From: CAIKZZ01 sp037443765
Lineage (GTDB): Bacteria; Pseudomonadota; Gammaproteobacteria; Steroidobacterales; Steroidobacteraceae
Assembly (NCBI GenBank): GCA_037443765.1
Contig: JBBINS010000001.1
Coordinates: forward strand, 248,001 to 312,000
Direction of reading: 5' to 3'
Length of the DNA stretch: 64,000 bases
A program made the translations under genes and the position numbers. Positions 35,117 through 44,191 of the stretch are shown here, piece by piece (positions within the stretch are counted from its first letter, which is position 1; each line of letters begins with the position of its first letter). Below the pieces are notes generated by a model that saw nothing but the letters and a program-made list of their open reading frames with translations, had not been told where the DNA came from and did not search any database.

Positions 35117-36367
35117 ATGCGTTACTCGATCTTCTCACTGCTCCGGCACGCGATTACCGGCAACCGGGACTGGGCGCCGGCGTGGCGCGACGCGACGCCG
35201 AAGCCGGGCTACGACGTCGTGGTCGTCGGCGGCGGCGGCCATGGACTCGCGACCGCCTACTACCTTGCGAAAGTGCACGGCGTCACCAACGTGGCGGTTC
35301 TCGAGAAGGGCTGGATCGGCGGCGGCAACGTCGGCCGCAATACGACGATCATCCGCTCGAACTACCTGCTGCCCGGCAACATCCCGTTCTACGAGTGGTC
35401 GTTGAAGCTCTGGGAAGGGCTCGAGCAGGACATCAACTACAACGCGATGGTGAGCCAGCGCGGCACGCTGAACCTGTTCCACACCGACGCCCAGCGCGAC
35501 ACGTTCGTGCGGCGCGGCAACGCCATGCGCCTGCACGGCGTCGACGCGGAACTGCTCGACCTCGCGGCGCTCCGGCGCCTCGTGCCGTTTCTCGACTTTG
35601 ACAATGCCCGCTTCCCGATCCGCGGCGGCATGCTGCAGCGGCGCGGCGGAACGGTGCGCCACGACGCGGTGGCGTGGGGCTACGCCCGCGCGGCGGACCG
35701 CCTCGGCGTCGACGTCATCCAGAACTGCGAGGTCACCGGTATCCGCGTCGAGGGGGGGCGGGCCGTCGGCGTCGAGACCTCGCGCGGCTACATCGGCGCC
35801 GGCCGGGTCGGCGTCGCCTGCGCCGGCAATTCCTCCCGCGTCGCCGCCATGGCCGGCCTGCGCCTGCCGATCGAGTCGCACGTGCTGCAGGCATTCGTGT
35901 CGGAGGGCCTGAAGCCGGTGATCCCGTGCGTCATCACCTTCGGCGCGGGGCACTTCTATGTCAGCCAGTCCGACAAGGGCGGCCTCGTGTTCGGCGGCGA
36001 CATCGACGGCTACAACTCCTATGCGCAGCGCGGCAATCTGCCGACGGTCGAGGACGTCTGCGAGGGCGGCATGGCCCTGATGCCGTTCCTCGGCCGCGTC
36101 CGCTTGCTGCGCTCGTGGGGCGGCATCATGGATATGTCGATGGACGGCTCGCCGATCATCGACCGCACGCCCGTCGACCGCCTCTACCTCAACGCCGGCT
36201 GGTGTTACGGCGGTTTCAAGGCGACGCCGGCGTCCGGATGGTGCTTCGCCCACCTTCTGGCGAAGGACGAGCTGCATCCGGTCGGTACGGCCTACCGGCT
36301 CGACCGCTTCGCCGCCGGGCGCGTCGTCGATGAGAAGGGCCAGGGCCCGCATCCGAACCGCCACTAG
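35117..36367 (+). CDS. soxB: Sarcosine oxidase beta subunit
   Basis: 416 residues. N-terminal FAD-binding GGGGHGLATAYYLAKVHG at 38-55 and the IGGGNVGRNTTIIRSNYL segment typical of heterotetrameric sarcosine oxidases. RHDAVAW around His182 is at the place where the family attaches FMN covalently. The subunit oxidises the N-methyl group of sarcosine or a similar secondary/tertiary amine and passes electrons to FMN and oxygen. First of four genes in the classic order B-D-A-G. The upstream gene is an MttB homologue, so the true substrate may be an N-methylated amine other than sarcosine. Confidence 0.92.
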   Translation: MRYSIFSLLRHAITGNRDWAPAWRDATPKPGYDVVVVGGGGHGLATAYYLAKVHGVTNVAVLEKGWIGGGNVGRNTTIIRSNYLLPGNIPFYEWSLKLWEGLEQDINYNAMVSQRGTLNLFHTDAQRDTFVRRGNAMRLHGVDAELLDLAALRRLVPFLDFDNARFPIRGGMLQRRGGTVRHDAVAWGYARAADRLGVDVIQNCEVTGIRVEGGRAVGVETSRGYIGAGRVGVACAGNSSRVAAMAGLRLPIESHVLQAFVSEGLKPVIPCVITFGAGHFYVSQSDKGGLVFGGDIDGYNSYAQRGNLPTVEDVCEGGMALMPFLGRVRLLRSWGGIMDMSMDGSPIIDRTPVDRLYLNAGWCYGGFKATPASGWCFAHLLAKDELHPVGTAYRLDRFAAGRVVDEKGQGPHPNRH

Positions 36368-36391
36368 AAACGGAGCGCGCGCGGACCAACG

Positions 36392-36676
36392 ATGAGAATC
36401 CCCTGTCCCCATTGCGGCCCTCGCGGTCATGACGAGTTCGCCTACTACGGCGACGCCGCCGTGGTGCGCCCGGACCCGGCGCGCCCCGACGCCGAACGCG
36501 CGTTCTGCAACTACGTCTATCTGCGGGACAACCCCGCGGGAGTGCACCGCGAACTCTGGTACCACGCGCAGGGTTGCCAGACCTGGCTCGTCGTCGAGCG
36601 CGACACGCGCACGCACGTGATCGGTCGCGTCGTTGAGGCACGCGGCGCGAGCGCCAGCGAGGAGGCGGCGCGATGA
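36392..36676 (+). CDS. soxD: Sarcosine oxidase delta subunit
   Basis: 94 residues. Zinc-site residues Cys5 and Cys8 (CPHCGPRGHDEFAYYGDA), His58 and Cys62 (WYHAQGC) match the Cys-Cys-His-Cys set of known delta subunits in spacing. FCNYVYLRDNPAGVHRELWY is the family core. It caps the alpha/beta subunits and helps close the folate channel. Its stop overlaps the start of the alpha subunit gene (ATGA). Confidence 0.93.
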   Translation: MRIPCPHCGPRGHDEFAYYGDAAVVRPDPARPDAERAFCNYVYLRDNPAGVHRELWYHAQGCQTWLVVERDTRTHVIGRVVEARGASASEEAAR

Positions 36677-39651
36677 ACGCGGACGCGAGGACGCCGCAGC
36701 GCGCGCGCATTCCGAGCGGCGGTCTGGTCGACCGCGCGCGTCCGCTGCGCTTTGCATTCGATGGCCGGCCGCTCGAGGGCTACGCAGGCGACACACTCGC
36801 CTCGGCGCTGGTCGCCAACGACGTACGCCTGGTCGGACGGTCCTTCAAGTACCACCGCCCGCGGGGCCTCCTGTCGGCCGGCGCCGAGGAGCCGAATGCG
36901 CTCGTCGAGCTCCGAGGCGGCGTGCGCCGCGAGCCCAATACGCGAGCGACGGTGGCCGAGCTCTACGACGGGCTCGAGGCGCTCTCGCAGAATCGCTGGC
37001 CGTCGCTGCGCCACGACCTGCTCGCGGCCACTCGCGTGCTGGCGCCGGTGTTCGCGGCCGGCTTCTACTACAAGACGTTCATGTGGCCGGCGGCATTCTG
37101 GGAGAAAGTCTACGAGCCGCTGATCCGCCGCGCGGCCGGACTCGGCCGCATCGCGACCGGGCCGGACCCCGACGGCTATGAGAAGGCGTATGCGTTCTGC
37201 GACGTCCTGGTGGTCGGTTCCGGTCCGGCGGGACTGATGGCTGCGCTCACCGCCGCGCGCGCGGGCGCGCGCGTGCTGCTCGCCGAGGAGGACTTCCGCT
37301 TCGGTGGCCGCGCGCTCGCGGAGCGTCGCCCGATCGGGGAGCGGCCGGGACACGTCTGGGCAGACGGCATCGTCGCGGAGCTCGCCGCGATGCCGAACGT
37401 CCGCCTGATGCCGCGCACGACCGTGTTCGGCAGCTACGACCACGGCGTCTTCGGCGCGGTCGAGCGTGTCAACGACCACGTCGCGGTGCCACCAGAGTTC
37501 GAGCCGCGCCAGCGCCTGTGGCGCGTCGTCAGCCGGCGCTGCGTGGTCGCGACCGGTGCGATCGAGCGGCCGCTGCTCTTTGGCGACAACGACCGGCCCG
37601 GCGTCATGCTGGCGGGCGCCGCGCGTACCTACGCGAACCGCTATGCGGCGCTCGCCGGGCGGCAGGTGGTCGTGTTCACCGACAACGACGACGCCTGGAC
37701 GACCGCGGCGGATCTTGCCGCGGCCGGCGCGACGATTGCCGCGGTCGTCGATCCGCGCGCGGCACCGTCGAGGTCGGCCGGCGACGGCGTCCCGCGCCTG
37801 CGGGGCTGCGTCGTGCGCGCGCTCGGCGGCCGGGGGCTCGAAGCGGTCGAGATCCGCACCACCGACGGCGGGACGCGCCGAGTCGACTGCGACCTGCTCG
37901 CGATGTCTGGCGGCTGGACGCCGACGTTGCACCTGACCTCGCATCAGGGCGCGCGGCCGCGCTGGGACGAGCGCCTCGCCGCGTTCGTCCCCGACCAGCT
38001 GCCGCCGGGGATGGACGTCGCCGGGGCGGCGAACGGCGAGCGCAGCACGGCCGATGCGCTCGCCGCCGGCGTGCGTGCCGGCCGGACGGCGGCCGAGGCG
38101 CTCGGTCGGCGGGTCGCGAGCGTGGCGCTGCCGTCGACGCCACCGGAGTCGACAGCGCACGAGCCGCTGTGGCGCGTGCCGGCGACGGCTGGCAAGAGCT
38201 TCGTCGACTTCCAGAACGACGTCGCGACGACCGACGTCGAGCTCGCCGAGCGCGAGGGCTACCGCTCGGTCGAGCACATGAAGCGCTACACGACGCTCGG
38301 CATGGCCACCGACCAGGGCAAGACCGCCAACGTCAACGGCCTCGCGTTGCTCGCCGACCGCGCCGGGCAGTCGATCGGCCGGACCGGTATCACGACCTTT
38401 CGCCCACCCTACGCGCCGGTCGCGATCGGCACGCTCGCGGGGCCGCACCGCGGCACGGACTTCAAGCCGCTCAGGCTGCCGGCCGCGCACGGCTGGGCGG
38501 TGGAGCAGGGCGCGGTGCTCGTCGAGACCGGTGCGTGGCTCCGGGCGTCATATTTCCCGCGCCCCGGCGAGACGGACTGGCTCGAGACCGTCACCCGCGA
38601 GGTCACGACGACCCGGACGGCGGTCGGCGTCTGCGACGTGTCGACTCTCGGCAAGATCGACCTGCAGGGCGGCGACGCGGCGGAGTTCCTCGACCGGCTG
38701 TACGTCAACGGCTGGAAGACGCTGGCGGTGGGCCGCGCGCGTTACGGACTGATGCTGCGCGAGGACGGTATCGTCATGGACGATGGCACCGTCTCGCGCC
38801 TCGGCGAGCAACGCTACCTCGTCACGACGACCACCGCCAACGCAGGGCCGGTCTACCAGCACATGCAGTTCTGCCACCAGGTGCTGTGGCCGGGCCTCGA
38901 CGTCCAGTTCGTGTCCGTCAGCGACCAGTGGGCGCAGTACGCGATCGCCGGACCGCGGGCGCGCGACCTGCTGCGGGCGGTCGTCGATCCTCGCCACGAC
39001 CTGTCCAACGAGGCGTTCCCGTACATGGCCGCGGCGGACGTGAAACTGGCCGACGGCACGCGGGCGCGCCTCTTCCGCATCTCGTTCTCGGGCGAGTTCG
39101 GGTACGAGCTCGCGGTACCGGCGACCGCGGGCGAGCGTACCGTGCGCCGCCTGATCGAGGCCGGCGCGCCGCTCGGCGTCACGGCCTACGGCCTCGAGGC
39201 GCTCGGCGCCATGCGCATCGAGAAGGGCCACGTCACCGGCAACGAGATCAACGGCCAGACCACGGCACACGACCTCGGCTTCGGGCGGATGCTGTCGACC
39301 AAGAAGGACTTCGTCGGTGCGGTGATGGCGCGCCGCGCCGCGCTCACGGATCCGGCCCGGCCGAGGCTCGTCGGCCTCGCGCCCGTCGACTGCAGCGAGC
39401 GCATCGGTGCCGGCGCGCACTTCGTGGCGGTGGGCGCGGCGGCCCGGGCGGAGAATGACGAGGGCTTCATGACGTCGGCGGCCTTCTCGCCGACGCTCGG
39501 TCACTGGATCGGGCTCGGGCTTCTGACCCGCGGTCCGGAGCGGATCGGCGAGCGCGTACTCGCGGTCGACCCGCTGCGCGGCCGCGAGACCGTCGTCGAG
39601 GTCCGCGACCCCGTGTTCGTCGATCCGACGGGGGAGCGACTGCGTGTCTAG
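36673..39651 (+). CDS. soxA: Sarcosine oxidase alpha subunit
   Basis: 992 residues, the normal size. N-terminal ferredoxin-like region (about 20-110) with GRSFKYHRPRGLLSAGAEEP, NAD/FAD-binding domain (about 170-450) with VVGSGPAGLMAALTAARAG, and C-terminal GcvT-like folate domain (about 610-985) with YGLEALGAMRIEKGHVTGNE. The GcvT part transfers the oxidised one-carbon unit to tetrahydrofolate, giving 5,10-methylene-THF instead of free formaldehyde. No frameshift or loss is visible, so a working enzyme is expected. It overlaps soxD and soxG. Confidence 0.93.
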   Translation: MNADARTPQRARIPSGGLVDRARPLRFAFDGRPLEGYAGDTLASALVANDVRLVGRSFKYHRPRGLLSAGAEEPNALVELRGGVRREPNTRATVAELYDGLEALSQNRWPSLRHDLLAATRVLAPVFAAGFYYKTFMWPAAFWEKVYEPLIRRAAGLGRIATGPDPDGYEKAYAFCDVLVVGSGPAGLMAALTAARAGARVLLAEEDFRFGGRALAERRPIGERPGHVWADGIVAELAAMPNVRLMPRTTVFGSYDHGVFGAVERVNDHVAVPPEFEPRQRLWRVVSRRCVVATGAIERPLLFGDNDRPGVMLAGAARTYANRYAALAGRQVVVFTDNDDAWTTAADLAAAGATIAAVVDPRAAPSRSAGDGVPRLRGCVVRALGGRGLEAVEIRTTDGGTRRVDCDLLAMSGGWTPTLHLTSHQGARPRWDERLAAFVPDQLPPGMDVAGAANGERSTADALAAGVRAGRTAAEALGRRVASVALPSTPPESTAHEPLWRVPATAGKSFVDFQNDVATTDVELAEREGYRSVEHMKRYTTLGMATDQGKTANVNGLALLADRAGQSIGRTGITTFRPPYAPVAIGTLAGPHRGTDFKPLRLPAAHGWAVEQGAVLVETGAWLRASYFPRPGETDWLETVTREVTTTRTAVGVCDVSTLGKIDLQGGDAAEFLDRLYVNGWKTLAVGRARYGLMLREDGIVMDDGTVSRLGEQRYLVTTTTANAGPVYQHMQFCHQVLWPGLDVQFVSVSDQWAQYAIAGPRARDLLRAVVDPRHDLSNEAFPYMAAADVKLADGTRARLFRISFSGEFGYELAVPATAGERTVRRLIEAGAPLGVTAYGLEALGAMRIEKGHVTGNEINGQTTAHDLGFGRMLSTKKDFVGAVMARRAALTDPARPRLVGLAPVDCSERIGAGAHFVAVGAAARAENDEGFMTSAAFSPTLGHWIGLGLLTRGPERIGERVLAVDPLRGRETVVEVRDPVFVDPTGERLRV

Positions 39652-40249
39652 GTCGCCGCCAGCGCTGCTCGTGCCGGGCCGGAGCGGCAGGACGGCCGGC
39701 CCGCCGGGCCTGGTCGTCCGCGAATGCACAGGCGCGCGCACGGCGAGCCTCCTCGCGCGCCGCGGCCAGGCCGGGCGCGTCTCCGATGCGGCGCTCGCGG
39801 CGTTTGGCGTCGCGCTGCCGATGACGCCGCGCGCGGTGCACGGGGGCGACCTCACGTTCGCCTGGACCGGCCCCGCGCAGTGGCTGGCCGAGGCGCCGCC
39901 CGGCGACGGGGACATCGAGGCGCTGCTCGCGGGTCCGTTCGGCGACTTTGCAGCGATCTGCGAGCAGAGCGACAGCCGCGTCGTGCTCGACGTCGCCGGC
40001 CCGCGGGTGCGCGACGTGCTCGCCAAGGGGCTGCCGATCGACCTGGACCCCGAGCGGTTCCGCGTTGACGACGTCGCAGTGACGGCGATCGCCCATGTCG
40101 GCCTGCAGCTGCGGCAGATCTCGGATGCGCCGGGCTACCGGCTCGCGGTCGTGCGCAGCTTCTTCGGCAGCTTCTGGCACTGGCTCGCCTCGTCGTCGGC
40201 GGAGTACGGCTGCGAAATTCTGCCGCCCGGGCCGGGCGCCGCCCGCTGA
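39644..40249 (+). CDS. soxG: Sarcosine oxidase gamma subunit
   Basis: 201 residues starting at a GTG inside the 3' end of soxA (stop of soxA at 39649-39651). The fold is GcvT-like; GPAQWLAEAPPGDGDIEALL, then the GDFAAICEQSDSRVVLDV and AGPRVRDVLAKGLPIDLDP segments, are the sequence signature of the gamma subunit. The end SFFGSFWHWLASSSAEYG is also typical. It completes the alpha-beta-gamma-delta complex. The tryptophanase-like gene begins 50 bases later. Confidence 0.9.
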   Translation: MSRSPPALLVPGRSGRTAGPPGLVVRECTGARTASLLARRGQAGRVSDAALAAFGVALPMTPRAVHGGDLTFAWTGPAQWLAEAPPGDGDIEALLAGPFGDFAAICEQSDSRVVLDVAGPRVRDVLAKGLPIDLDPERFRVDDVAVTAIAHVGLQLRQISDAPGYRLAVVRSFFGSFWHWLASSSAEYGCEILPPGPGAAR

Positions 40250-40299
40250 CGGCCCGCCCCGCACCCGCCGGCGCGCCTGTGAAGCCCTGGAGACCGTCC

Positions 40300-41667
40300 G
40301 TGAAGACCATCATCGAGCCGTTTCGCATCAAGACCGTCGAGCCGATCCGCATGACGACGCTGGAGGAGCGGCGCGGCCTCCTGCGCAAGGTCGGCTGGAA
40401 CCTGTTCGGCCTGCACTCCGACGACGTGATGATCGACCTGCTGACCGACTCCGGCACGAGCGCGATGAGCGCCGAGCAGTGGGCGGCGGTGATGCGCGGC
40501 GACGAGTCCTACGCCGGCTCGCCGTCGTTCTACCGCTTCGAGGCCGCGGTGCGGGAGCTCATGCCCTTCAGGCACGTCATTCCGACGCACCAGGGGCGGG
40601 CCGCCGAGGCAATCCTGTTCTCGATCGTCGGCGGCACGGGCCGGATCGTCCCGTCCAACACGCACTTCGACACGACGCGCGGCAATATCGAGGCGACCGG
40701 CGCGAGCGCGCTCGACCTCGTCATCCCCGAGGCGAACGACCCCGAGAACCTGCATCCCTTCAAGGGAAATGTCGACCTCGCCCGGCTCGAAGCGCTGCTC
40801 GACCAGCGCGGCGCCACGGTGCCGCTCGTCATGCTGACCGTCACGAACAACGCCGGCGGCGGCCAGCCCGTCAGCCTCGCCAACATCCGCGCGGTCGCCG
40901 AGATCGCCCACCGCCACGGCAAGCCGCTCGTCATCGACGCCTGCCGGTTCGCCGAGAACGCGTACTTCATCAAGTGCCGCGAACCAGGGCAGGAGTCGCG
41001 ACCGGTGACCGACATCGTGCGCGACATGTTCGCGGTCGCCGACGGCATGACGATGAGCGCGAAGAAGGACGCATTTGCCAACATCGGCGGCTGGCTCGCG
41101 ACCAACGACGACGCCCTCGCAGCTGCGGCCCGGAACCGGCTGATCCTCACGGAGGGCTTCCCCACCTACGGCGGGCTCGCCGGGCGCGACCTTGATGCGA
41201 TCGCGGTGGGCCTGCGCGAGATCGTGGACGAGCAGTACCTGCGTTACCGGCTGCGCACGAACGAGTACATCGGCGAAAGGCTGGTGGCGCTCGGCGTGCC
41301 GATCGTTCGCCCGGTCGGCGGCCACGCGGTGTTCGTGGACGCGCGCCGCTTCCTGCCGCACATCTCGCCGCGCGAGTATCCGGGGCAGGCGCTCGCGGTC
41401 GCGCTCTACGAGTTCGGCGGGATCCGTGCCTGCGAGATCGGCACGGTGATGTTCGGGCGCAGGCCGGATGGCACCGAGTCGGAGGCGCCGATGGACCTCG
41501 TGCGCCTCGCGATGCCGCGGCGGGTCTACACGCAGTCGCACGCCGACTACCTGGTCGAGGTTTTCGAGGAGCTCTATGCCCGGCGAGGCGAACTCCGCGG
41601 AATGCGCATCAGCTGGCAGCCGGAGCGGCTGCGGCACTTCACCGCGCAATTCGAACCGCTCGGCTGA
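40300..41667 (+). CDS. tnaA: Tryptophanase-like beta-eliminating lyase
   Basis: 455 residues from GTG at 40300 (GGAG eight bases upstream, better than the GTG at 40279). PLP-binding Lys256 in MSAKKDAFANIGG. Substrate-specificity residues follow tryptophanase, not tyrosine phenol-lyase: Asp124 in HFDTTRG (E. coli Asp137), Ile380 in RACEIG (in tyrosine phenol-lyase an Arg), and RHFTAQF at the end (His463 in E. coli TnaA). Expected reaction: L-tryptophan or a close relative to indole, pyruvate and ammonia. It is the last rightward gene of the MFS-MttB-Sox block. Its 3' end overlaps the LysR gene on the other strand by 29 bases. Confidence 0.8.
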   Translation: MKTIIEPFRIKTVEPIRMTTLEERRGLLRKVGWNLFGLHSDDVMIDLLTDSGTSAMSAEQWAAVMRGDESYAGSPSFYRFEAAVRELMPFRHVIPTHQGRAAEAILFSIVGGTGRIVPSNTHFDTTRGNIEATGASALDLVIPEANDPENLHPFKGNVDLARLEALLDQRGATVPLVMLTVTNNAGGGQPVSLANIRAVAEIAHRHGKPLVIDACRFAENAYFIKCREPGQESRPVTDIVRDMFAVADGMTMSAKKDAFANIGGWLATNDDALAAAARNRLILTEGFPTYGGLAGRDLDAIAVGLREIVDEQYLRYRLRTNEYIGERLVALGVPIVRPVGGHAVFVDARRFLPHISPREYPGQALAVALYEFGGIRACEIGTVMFGRRPDGTESEAPMDLVRLAMPRRVYTQSHADYLVEVFEELYARRGELRGMRISWQPERLRHFTAQFEPLG

Positions 41668-42580
41668 GGCGGCGCCCGCGGCTCGTGCGCGGGGGCGACG
41701 GCGGGGGCCCGCCGCGCAGCAGCGACGCGAGCCGCGCACCGGTGCGGCCGAGCGGCGCGTCGACGCGTCGCACCAGGAGCGGCGTGAACCGGTAGCGTGA
41801 GCCGGCGACGTAGTGCAGCTCGCGCAGCGCGCCCGCGCGCAATTCCGTCGCGACGAGGTACAGCGGCATCCAGCCGAAGCCGAGCCCCATCAGCAGGGCC
41901 TGCTTCTTGGTGTCGAATCCCGACAGGTAGAAGACGCGCTCGCCCCCGAACATGTGGCGGTCGTCGCCCTGGTCGCTCGAGTCCTGCACCGACAGCTCGA
42001 CGTGCTGCTGCAGCTCGTCGAGGCTGACCGCGCGGCGGTCGGCCAGCGGGTGACCGGGCGCGACGCACAGCACGCACTCGATATCCGGCAGCGCCTCGGC
42101 GGCGAGCAGCGGGTGCGGCGCGTAGTCCTTCACCAGCATCAGGTCCGCGTGATCCTTCTCGAACCGGAACTGCACGCCGCCCAGGAACTCGACCTTGACC
42201 TGGATCCGCGTCGGCACGTGTTCCTCGGCCAGCGTCTTCAGCGCCCGCAGCGTCGGCTCGAGCGGCAGCAGGCCGTCGACGATGACGGTGAGACGCGGCT
42301 CCCAGCCGGACGCGAACTGCCGCGCCACCGAGGCGACGTGCTCGGCCTGGGCGATCAGCCGGCGGCCCTCGGCGAGCACGGCCTCGCCCGCCGGCGTGAG
42401 CCGTACGCGGTAGCCGGTGCGGTCGAGCAGCGCGACGCCGAGCTGCCGCTCGAGCTTGCGGATCTGGTAGCTGACGGCGGACTGGACCTTGTTGAGCCGC
42501 TCGGCGGCGCGCGCAAATCCGCCGTGCCGGACGACGGCGTCAAGGGCCTGCAGGGCATCGAGGTCCGGCCGCATGACCAT
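41639..42580 (-). CDS. LysR-family regulator between the two lyase genes
   Basis: 313 residues; ATG at 42580, or 42574 two codons on. Helix-turn-helix LQALDAVVRHGGFARAAERL, then NKVQSAVSYQIRKLERQLGV, then a substrate domain (about 90-290). The last 25 residues are Arg/Pro-rich and read through the 3' end of the tryptophanase-like gene. It is divergent from the tyrosine phenol-lyase gene (101 bases between the starts), so that gene is its likely target. The aromatic amino acid or its betaine would be a sensible effector. Confidence 0.87.
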   Translation of the reverse strand: MVMRPDLDALQALDAVVRHGGFARAAERLNKVQSAVSYQIRKLERQLGVALLDRTGYRVRLTPAGEAVLAEGRRLIAQAEHVASVARQFASGWEPRLTVIVDGLLPLEPTLRALKTLAEEHVPTRIQVKVEFLGGVQFRFEKDHADLMLVKDYAPHPLLAAEALPDIECVLCVAPGHPLADRRAVSLDELQQHVELSVQDSSDQGDDRHMFGGERVFYLSGFDTKKQALLMGLGFGWMPLYLVATELRAGALRELHYVAGSRYRFTPLLVRRVDAPLGRTGARLASLLRGGPPPSPPRTSRGRRLSRAVRIAR

Positions 42581-42680
42581 CCAAGATTTCGATCAACAGC
42601 CGCCAGTTTATACGCTTTCTTCGAACGGAAGGCCGGCCTAGTGTGTCGGTGGCCGCGTTTGCGGCCGGAGGGAGGCCGCC
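42581..42680. promoter_or_regulatory. Divergent promoter region of the LysR and tyrosine phenol-lyase genes
   Basis: A 100-base AT-richer island. TTTATAC at about 42607-42613 and the dyad centred on TTCGAA near 42620 are the only marked elements. LysR regulators normally bind such a region and bend it; exact boxes cannot be set from one sequence. Confidence 0.35.
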
Positions 42681-44090
42681 ATGAACGAGCAGGCTGCGCA
42701 GACGCCATCTCCGCGACGCCGGACTTGGGCCGAGCCGTGGAAGGTCAAGGTCGTCGAGCCGATCCGCATGACGACCCGGGACGAGCGCGAGCGAGCGATC
42801 GCGGCCGCCGGCTACAACACGTTCCTGCTGCGGTCGGAGGACGTCTACATCGACCTGCTGACCGACAGCGGCACGAGCGCGATGAGCGACTCGCAGTGGG
42901 CGGGCATGATGCTCGGCGACGAGGCCTACGCCGGCAGCCGCAACTTCTTCAACCTCGAGAAGGCGATCCAGGACTACTACGGCTACCGCTACGTCGTGCC
43001 CACGCACCAGGGCCGCGGTGCCGAGAACATACTCTCGAAGATCCTCATCAAGCCGGGCGACGTCGTGCCGGGCAACATGTACTTCACGACGACGCGTGCC
43101 CACCAGGAGCTTGCCGGCGGGACCTTCGTCGACGTGATCGTCCGCGAGGCGCACGACCCGGCGCGGGACCTGCCGTTCAAGGGCAATGTCGACATCGACG
43201 CGCTCGAGGCGGTGATCGCCCGCGTCGGCGCGACGCGCATTCCGTACGTCTGCCTCGCGGCGACCGTCAACATGGCCGGCGGACAGCCGGTTTCGATGGC
43301 GAACGCGCGCGCGGTGCGCGGGCTCGCCAATCGCCACGGCATCAAGGTCATGCTCGATGCGACCCGCGCGGTCGAGAACGCCTACTTCATCCAGCAGCGC
43401 GAGGCGGGCTACGCCGGCCGGCCGGTCGCCGAAATACTGCGCGAGTTCTGCAGCTACAGCGACGGCTGCACGATGAGCGGCAAGAAGGACTCGCTGGTCA
43501 ACATCGGGGGCTGGCTCGCGCTGAACGACCCGGCACTGTACGAGGAGGCGAGCAACCTCGTCGTGGTCTACGAGGGCCTGCACACGTACGGCGGCATGGC
43601 CGGTCGCGACATGGAGGCGATGGCCCGCGGCATCGTCGAGTCGGTGCAGGACGAGCACATCCGCGCACGCGTGGGCCAGGTCGAGTACCTCGGCCAGAAG
43701 CTGATCGACGCCGGCGTGCCGGTCGTGCGCCCGATCGGTGGGCACGCCGTCTACCTCGACGCCAGGGCGTTCTACCCGCACCTCCGCCAGGACGCGTTCC
43801 CGGCGCAGGCGCTCGCCGCCTACCTCTACGAGGACTCCGGGCTGCGCGCGATGGAGCGCGGCATCGTCTCGGCCGGACGCGACCGCACCACCGGCGAGAA
43901 TCATCACCCGGCCCTCGAACTCGTCCGGCTGACGATCCCGCGGCGCGTCTACACCCAGGCGCACATGGATCTTGTCGCCGAATCGGTCGCCGAGGTGTAC
44001 GCGCAGCGCCACGCCGCGCGGGGACTCGAACTCATCTACGAGCCGAAATACCTGCGCTTCTTCCAGGCGAGGTTCGCGCGTCCCGACTAG
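42681..44090 (+). CDS. tpl: Tyrosine phenol-lyase
   Basis: 469 residues, ATG preceded by GGAGGGAGG. Strong match to Citrobacter tyrosine phenol-lyase in wording (YNTFLLRSEDVYIDLLTDSG, GKKDSLVNIGG). PLP Lys269 corresponds to Lys257. Specificity residues are conserved: Thr136 (Thr124), Arg393 in MERGI (Arg381), and RFFQARF at the end. Reaction: L-tyrosine to phenol, pyruvate and ammonia (reversible). About 20 N-terminal residues are additional. Together with the tryptophanase-like gene 1 kb upstream it makes a pair specialised for aromatic side chains. No phenol hydroxylase is present in the window. Confidence 0.88.
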   Translation: MNEQAAQTPSPRRRTWAEPWKVKVVEPIRMTTRDERERAIAAAGYNTFLLRSEDVYIDLLTDSGTSAMSDSQWAGMMLGDEAYAGSRNFFNLEKAIQDYYGYRYVVPTHQGRGAENILSKILIKPGDVVPGNMYFTTTRAHQELAGGTFVDVIVREAHDPARDLPFKGNVDIDALEAVIARVGATRIPYVCLAATVNMAGGQPVSMANARAVRGLANRHGIKVMLDATRAVENAYFIQQREAGYAGRPVAEILREFCSYSDGCTMSGKKDSLVNIGGWLALNDPALYEEASNLVVVYEGLHTYGGMAGRDMEAMARGIVESVQDEHIRARVGQVEYLGQKLIDAGVPVVRPIGGHAVYLDARAFYPHLRQDAFPAQALAAYLYEDSGLRAMERGIVSAGRDRTTGENHHPALELVRLTIPRRVYTQAHMDLVAESVAEVYAQRHAARGLELIYEPKYLRFFQARFARPD

Positions 44091-44123
44091 CGGGTGCCGG
44101 GCGCGCCGGCGCGGTTGCAGTTG

Positions 44124-44153
44124 TTGACGCAAAAAAACCGCGGGTGCTATCGT
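44124..44153 (+). promoter_or_regulatory. Promoter of the PTS operon
   Basis: TTGACG (44124-44129), 18 bases including seven A, then TATCGT (44148-44153). The A-tract in the spacer is unusual for this GC-rich DNA. It lies 95 bases before the first PTS gene. Confidence 0.55.
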
Positions 44154-44191
44154 CGGCCGGGGATCCGAAGGGATGCTCCCGAATCAATAGC

